Made by a program: the position numbers and the translations under genes. This document shows positions 32,161 to 35,670 of a stretch of 35,670 nt of DNA, one piece after another. The first letter of the stretch is position 1, and every line of letters starts with the position of its first letter. Below the pieces are notes generated by a model, which saw only the letters and a list, made by a program, of their open reading frames with translations, was not told the DNA's origin and did not search any database. This DNA is from Elusimicrobiota bacterium (GTDB lineage Bacteria > Elusimicrobiota > Elusimicrobia > Elusimicrobiales > UBA9959), in contig DMXM01000018.1 in the NCBI GenBank assembly GCA_003482905.1, forward strand, positions 232,691-268,360, given 5' to 3'.

Positions 32161-32297
32161 TTAGGAAGATAGGAAGCAGCGTCCCTGGCGCCCTACGGTG
32201 GCTCTGCCATCGAAGTTGATCTGCGGGACTTCCGCCCTAGCGGCCGAGGCCGCAGACATCACCGCGAGACCGCTATCAGTATGTTGCTCTTTTTCAT
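32161..32297 (-). pseudogene. Remnant of a small secreted-protein gene
   Basis: On the minus strand TTAGGAG lies 10 nt before an ATG (32297) reading MKKSNILIAVSR then stop. Moving by one base after IAVS gives AVMSAASAARAEVPQINFDGRA, which completes a normal signal peptide with an AxA cleavage site and the start of a mature protein. The frame then stops at 32161. A single-base loss in the signal peptide and a truncated body explain the pattern. The ribosome-binding site is still intact. Confidence 0.55.
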
Positions 32298-32437
32298 AAT
32301 TATATTTCTCCTAACCTTTTAGATTTTGTGCCGCTATGCCCACTACAAGCAATTTATATGCCAATAGCAGGCAATGCTATTTCCCCCGTTTTTAGTAGTT
32401 AAAGCCGGGTTTTAAGAGATTAATGAGGGGAAACTGC

Positions 32438-32481
32438 TAAAAATATTCTCATTTGAAAATATTTATTTTCGAATGAGAATA
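32438..32481 (-). terminator. Terminator hairpin of the SBP-kinase operon
   Basis: Arms at 32444-32460 and 32465-32481 form a 17-bp inverted repeat with one mismatch and a 4-nt loop. On the minus strand it is followed by TTTTTAGC. It lies 35 bp beyond the kinase stop. The stem is AT-rich for a terminator. The AATGAGAAT/ATTCTCATT core also resembles a Fur-type box. Confidence 0.65.
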
Positions 32482-32515
32482 CTGGCGGGTATGAAACCTG
32501 GCTTGAATGGGGGTG

Positions 32516-34201
32516 CTATGCGCCCCAGGGGGGCTCTTTGCCGGTTACTTTTAGCCAAGGGAGATGGGCGAACGTTTCCGGGCTATGGCCGGTAGCCATG
32601 GAGATATTGGAATATCCTTTATTGTGCAGGCCAGCGGCGATAGTCTCGCCTTTAATGCCGTTGCCTAAGTCGGAATCTATATAAATAGGGGTGTCTTTGG
32701 GCAGGGCTTCTATGCCGGCGGCAAAATCTTCCGGGGTTTTATAAGCCTTCAGCTCCACGCCTGCGGCCTTGGCGGCCAGCTTCCAGTTCATGTGCACCAG
32801 CAGGTCGTCGTCCAGCAGCACGGCTGTGCGGCCGGCAGACTGTGCGGCGGCGCGCGGGAGTGTTATCATAACCGCTGTGCCCTGGCCGGGTTCCGACTTT
32901 ATTGCGAAGCTGCCGCCCCAGCCCTCTATCGTTGTGCGGGCATGGTAAAGGCCAAGGCCGTTGCCGCCGGCCTTGCCGTGGGTTTCGCCTTTCCGGCCGA
33001 GCTTCGCCAGTATTTCCGGCGCAATGCCCTTGCCGTTGTCTTTTACTTCTATCAGAACCCTCCCGTCCGGCGCGGACAGCCCTATAAAGACCGTGCCCGG
33101 CCCGTTAAAAGCCTCAACCGAGTTGTTTACCAGATTGGAAATAAGCCGCTGCAGTTCTTTAGGCTCGACCAGGGCTCTTATTTCTTCGGAAGCCCCGGTA
33201 AATTCTATCTTCACGCCGGTTTTCTTTTTATGCTGCAGGCGCTTTTCCTCCAGCACCTGTTCCACAAGCCCGCCCAGCGCGCAAACCGCCGGTATGGCCT
33301 TTACCGGAGCGGCCGAAGGCGCCCTGTAGCGCTGCAGCAGATCGTCCGCTATGCCCTGCATGCGGCCCACGGCGCCTTCTATAAGCTTGCGCTGCTCTTC
33401 GGGGAGCGCCGGGTCCTTAGCCGCAGCCCCCAGCGCCGCCAGCGGCGACCTGATATCATGCGCCACCTGCGCGGCCAAATCGGACGTGGCTTTAGAAACC
33501 GCCAGCTCGCTCTCAAGGCGGGCGGCTTTCTGGAGCACCTCCGCCAGGCGCCCGATCAAAACGGCGAAAGGCGTACTGCGCAGACCCGCCGGCAGCGCCT
33601 GGATGCTGCACTGTATAGAATCCCGGATGCTGGAATGCTCGCCGGCGGCAGCCAGGGTATTGGTTTCGTCCACGCAGCGCTCTATGCTGAAGATCGTCTT
33701 AATGGCCCCTATATTGGAAAGGACCAGCAGGCCCATGAAGAAGAATACCACGGTTATGAACAGCACATAGTTCTGCCCGAACACCGCGGAGTTCACGTCC
33801 ACCAGGTCTATCACATATTCCAGCCGGCCCAGTTCGGCCCCGTTGGAGATGAACGGCACTTCGCGGTTAAGCTGCGCGCGCGGCCGGTCGTAGAGATTGC
33901 CGACTATGGCCTCTTTGAAGATCCACTTCGTGCCTTCGAATTCTACAGGGTGGAAAGTGATGCGCTTTATATTGTCGTTCTTGACGCGCCACATTATGCG
34001 CTGGGTCTCAAAGACGTCGCCCTCAAGGAAGGCTTTCTCGAAATAAGCCGCGTTCTGCCGCATAGCGGTCAGCAGCTTGTCGTCAGCCACGCGCATCGCG
34101 GAGAACACGGAGAATAGCTGCCAGAAAGCGACAAACACCGCCACCGCCACGGTATAATATTTCCAGTTATAAGAAAATGCTCGGGTGAATACCTTTACCA
34201 T
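32516..34201 (-). CDS. Hybrid sensor histidine kinase with C-terminal receiver-like domain
   Basis: The 561-residue protein has two membrane helices (about 15-35 and 143-163) flanking an extracytoplasmic sensor domain of about 105 residues. The kinase core follows: H-box AAQVAHDIRSPLAAL with His248, N-box NLVNNSVEAF (357-366), G1 DNGKGI and G2 GNGLGLYHA. HAMP is not obvious between helix 2 and the H-box. The last 105 residues form a receiver fold with the acidic patch DDD (464-466), a phospho-acceptor region IYIDSDLG (Asp509 or Asp511), an ATG switch and Lys555 in VTGKEPPW. It overlaps the upstream solute-binding protein gene by 7 bp. No separate DNA-binding response regulator is coded in the window. 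Confidence 0.9.
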   Translation of the reverse strand: MVKVFTRAFSYNWKYYTVAVAVFVAFWQLFSVFSAMRVADDKLLTAMRQNAAYFEKAFLEGDVFETQRIMWRVKNDNIKRITFHPVEFEGTKWIFKEAIVGNLYDRPRAQLNREVPFISNGAELGRLEYVIDLVDVNSAVFGQNYVLFITVVFFFMGLLVLSNIGAIKTIFSIERCVDETNTLAAAGEHSSIRDSIQCSIQALPAGLRSTPFAVLIGRLAEVLQKAARLESELAVSKATSDLAAQVAHDIRSPLAALGAAAKDPALPEEQRKLIEGAVGRMQGIADDLLQRYRAPSAAPVKAIPAVCALGGLVEQVLEEKRLQHKKKTGVKIEFTGASEEIRALVEPKELQRLISNLVNNSVEAFNGPGTVFIGLSAPDGRVLIEVKDNGKGIAPEILAKLGRKGETHGKAGGNGLGLYHARTTIEGWGGSFAIKSEPGQGTAVMITLPRAAAQSAGRTAVLLDDDLLVHMNWKLAAKAAGVELKAYKTPEDFAAGIEALPKDTPIYIDSDLGNGIKGETIAAGLHNKGYSNISMATGHSPETFAHLPWLKVTGKEPPWGA

Positions 34202-35613
34202 CGAAGTTCCGCTACCTCCGGATACTCAAAGAATCCACGACCCACAACAAGGTTTTTTATCCCTTTCGGGTAGTGGTATTCCCTGACGCTTTGATAAAGC
34301 GGCAGCACGGCATATTCCATGGATATATCATTGGCGATCTCCGCGCCAAGGAGATTTCTCTTTTCCGGATCGTCCGTATGCTGCATTTCCTCGTATTTCC
34401 CGGTTATGCCGGGCAGTTTATAATCCAATATATGGGAATAGTTCAGGAAGGGGGCCTGATCGCTTTGGACCGCGTCTTTTGACATCACAACCAGGTTGTA
34501 TTTTTTGGGAGTCTTTTTCAGCATCTCCAGGAAAACCGGCACCGGATAGGTTATTACTTTCACCTGCAGCCCCGTTTTGTTAAAAAAGGACTTAAAGAAT
34601 TGTTCCAGGTCGGCCTCGTTGCCGGGCCGCAGATTTGCAAAAATCAGCTTTCCGCCGGTCTTCGGCTTTGCCGGACATACCTGCGCGGGGCGCCCGGGCG
34701 CCGCACCTGCAACCCCTATCGGCAGGACATTCTGGATATCCAGGAAGTCTCTCCTTTGTGAGATAAAAGCCCGTCTGAACCCGTCCACACCCATGCAGTT
34801 ATAGATCGCTTTGCGTATGCTCTTGTCCGGATGGTTAATGCCCAGTGTTACGGTATTAAGCACCACGTCGTGAAAACCAGCCTGCCGGCTTCTGACCCAT
34901 TCAGGAATATCCACGGCCGATATTTTATTGAAGTCGGATATGTTCCTGTTTTGCAGCTGTGGATCCGAAGGTCCGGTATACAGGTGTATTAAAATAGTGT
35001 CGTAGCCGCGTGACACAGACTCTTTCCTGACAAGCCGTATTTCATCCGCGGTCATTGTCTGGGTATAAAAAGGACCTAACCCGGCTTCAAAGGGTCCGCC
35101 GGCATCTATGGTGGGGGCCTGCTGATAGCGGGTTAGATAATCCAGATAGCTTTTTCTCGGCTTATTAAATCTCACGTCATAACAGCCGTTCATGCTGGAA
35201 ACAACGGCAGCCTTGTCGAACGCCCTGGTTACGCTGGAGATGTATTGTTTAAAGAATTCCGATGTGAACCCCCTGCCTTGCATAAAAATCAGAGCTGTGT
35301 CAGGGCAGAAAGTATAGCGGCTATAGGTTAAATCCCGGTTCCATGATTTTAATAAACGAGAGGTGTAATCCTGGCCGTTGTCGAGCCGGAATAGCGGTTC
35401 GTGCGTCTGTTTAAGCACATAAAAAACGCCGTTTATCGCGGCATCCTTCGTTGAGACCTTTTGAGGGACGTCGGACAGCAGCACCTCCCATTGCCTGTTT
35501 CGCCGTCCAGGCCACGCGATTGCCAGGGCCGATAAAAGGACGAGCAGGACTACAGCGCCCAGCATACGGCTGTTGTGTCGGGCCGGTGTTTTGTTATGTT
35601 TTGTGCTAGTCAA
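34195..35613 (-). CDS. Membrane-anchored extracellular solute-binding protein, family 5 (peptide-type)
   Basis: The 472-residue protein starts with TTG (35613), supported by AAGGGG about 10 nt upstream. The next in-frame ATG (residue 17) has no such site. One hydrophobic helix (about 17-34) without a lipobox anchors it. The mature part shows the SBP_bac_5 layout: VLKQTHEPLFRLDNGQDYTSRLLKSW near the start, NTVTLGINHPDKSIRKAIYNCMGVDGF in the middle and LPLYQSVREYHYPKGIKNL at the end. No ABC permease or ATPase lies beside it. It overlaps a sensor kinase instead, which suggests a ligand-sensing rather than a transport role. Confidence 0.82.
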   Translation of the reverse strand: MTSTKHNKTPARHNSRMLGAVVLLVLLSALAIAWPGRRNRQWEVLLSDVPQKVSTKDAAINGVFYVLKQTHEPLFRLDNGQDYTSRLLKSWNRDLTYSRYTFCPDTALIFMQGRGFTSEFFKQYISSVTRAFDKAAVVSSMNGCYDVRFNKPRKSYLDYLTRYQQAPTIDAGGPFEAGLGPFYTQTMTADEIRLVRKESVSRGYDTILIHLYTGPSDPQLQNRNISDFNKISAVDIPEWVRSRQAGFHDVVLNTVTLGINHPDKSIRKAIYNCMGVDGFRRAFISQRRDFLDIQNVLPIGVAGAAPGRPAQVCPAKPKTGGKLIFANLRPGNEADLEQFFKSFFNKTGLQVKVITYPVPVFLEMLKKTPKKYNLVVMSKDAVQSDQAPFLNYSHILDYKLPGITGKYEEMQHTDDPEKRNLLGAEIANDISMEYAVLPLYQSVREYHYPKGIKNLVVGRGFFEYPEVAELRW

Positions 35614-35621
35614 GTTGGCCG

Positions 35622-35656
35622 CACCCCTTGGGTGAAGATGTGTTTACACCTATAAT
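35622..35656. promoter_or_regulatory. Upstream region of the SBP-kinase pair with inverted repeats and a divergent promoter
   Basis: CACCC-CTT-GGGTG (35622-35634) and GTGT-TT-ACAC (35640-35649) are short inverted repeats in front of the TTG start and could be operator sites. On the plus strand TTGGGT (35628-35633) and TATAAT (35651-35656) with a 17-bp spacer point out of the window to the right. The minus-strand promoter is not clear. Confidence 0.35.
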
Positions 35657-35670
35657 TTCCGCCTCTTAGC

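Larger units (their letters stand above)
32066..32515. other. Non-coding gap with gene remnant and hairpins
   Basis: No intact gene is visible on either strand. The stretch holds a degraded minus-strand gene start (32161-32297), a small hairpin ATAGCA-N5-TGCTAT (32364-32380), and the terminator of the kinase gene (32438-32481). A short CGGCTT/AAGCCG hairpin (32084-32096) lacks a T-run. The right half is much more AT-rich than the rest of the window. Confidence 0.6.

Noticed and set aside
32792..34117. 441-codon plus-strand frame opposite the histidine kinase
   Set aside because: The minus strand has complete H, N, G1 and G2 boxes, and the plus translation has no family features.

Overview
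The window is GC-rich bacterial chromosome with tightly packed genes, frequent 1-4 bp start/stop overlaps and few gaps. The mix of genes suggests Elusimicrobiota or a neighbouring Gram-negative phylum: a giant kelch/FN3 secreted protein with a T9SS/FlgD-like tail beside a PorV/PorQ-family protein, a full MoxR/Bat operon, a fused transaldolase-phosphoglucose isomerase, a CPAF-like S41 protease, an outer-membrane barrel, and heavy use of the ATA isoleucine codon. This placement is inference, because no rRNA or marker protein is present.

Layout. 1-250: a tRNA-Lys(CUU) whose 3' part is replaced by two copies of a 38-bp double-palindrome repeat, then an intact tRNA-Gly(CCC). 255-7581: a small CBM48-like membrane protein, the 1901-aa kelch/FN3 protein and its PorV-like neighbour. 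7589-9556: a polyamine operon (speD-speE) behind a leader that can fold as a pseudoknot, then a DksA/TraR-type zinc-finger protein with a histone-H1-like tail and a bidirectional terminator. 9612-11805: an RDD membrane protein on the minus strand, divergent from a compact class II amidotransferase-like gene and a HEAT-repeat protein. 11812-23801: a near-consensus promoter drives moxR, a DUF58 gene, a DUF4381-like gene, two VWA genes (the second fused to TPRs), batD and batE, followed without a break by rpiB and the tal-pgi fusion, and closed by a terminator. 23936-28246: a CPAF-like secreted protease, an ABC-F ATPase and a YgjP-type metalloprotease.

28250-32300 is a decay zone. It holds a secreted-protein gene broken by frameshifts, an intact but compositionally different rhuM, an epimerase with its centre deleted, an intact outer-membrane barrel gene, the C-terminal half of a SOUL heme-binding protein, and a minus-strand remnant of a signal-peptide gene. 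32438-35670 is a minus-strand pair: a membrane-anchored peptide-type solute-binding protein overlapping a hybrid histidine kinase, likely one sensory unit.

The features most worth a second look are the speD leader pseudoknot, the tRNA interrupted by palindromic repeats, the extra C-terminal domain on Tal-Pgi with its own internal ribosome-binding site, the kelch/PorV export pair, the SBP-kinase pair, and recurring -10 boxes 7-11 nt before start codons, which suggests leaderless transcripts.
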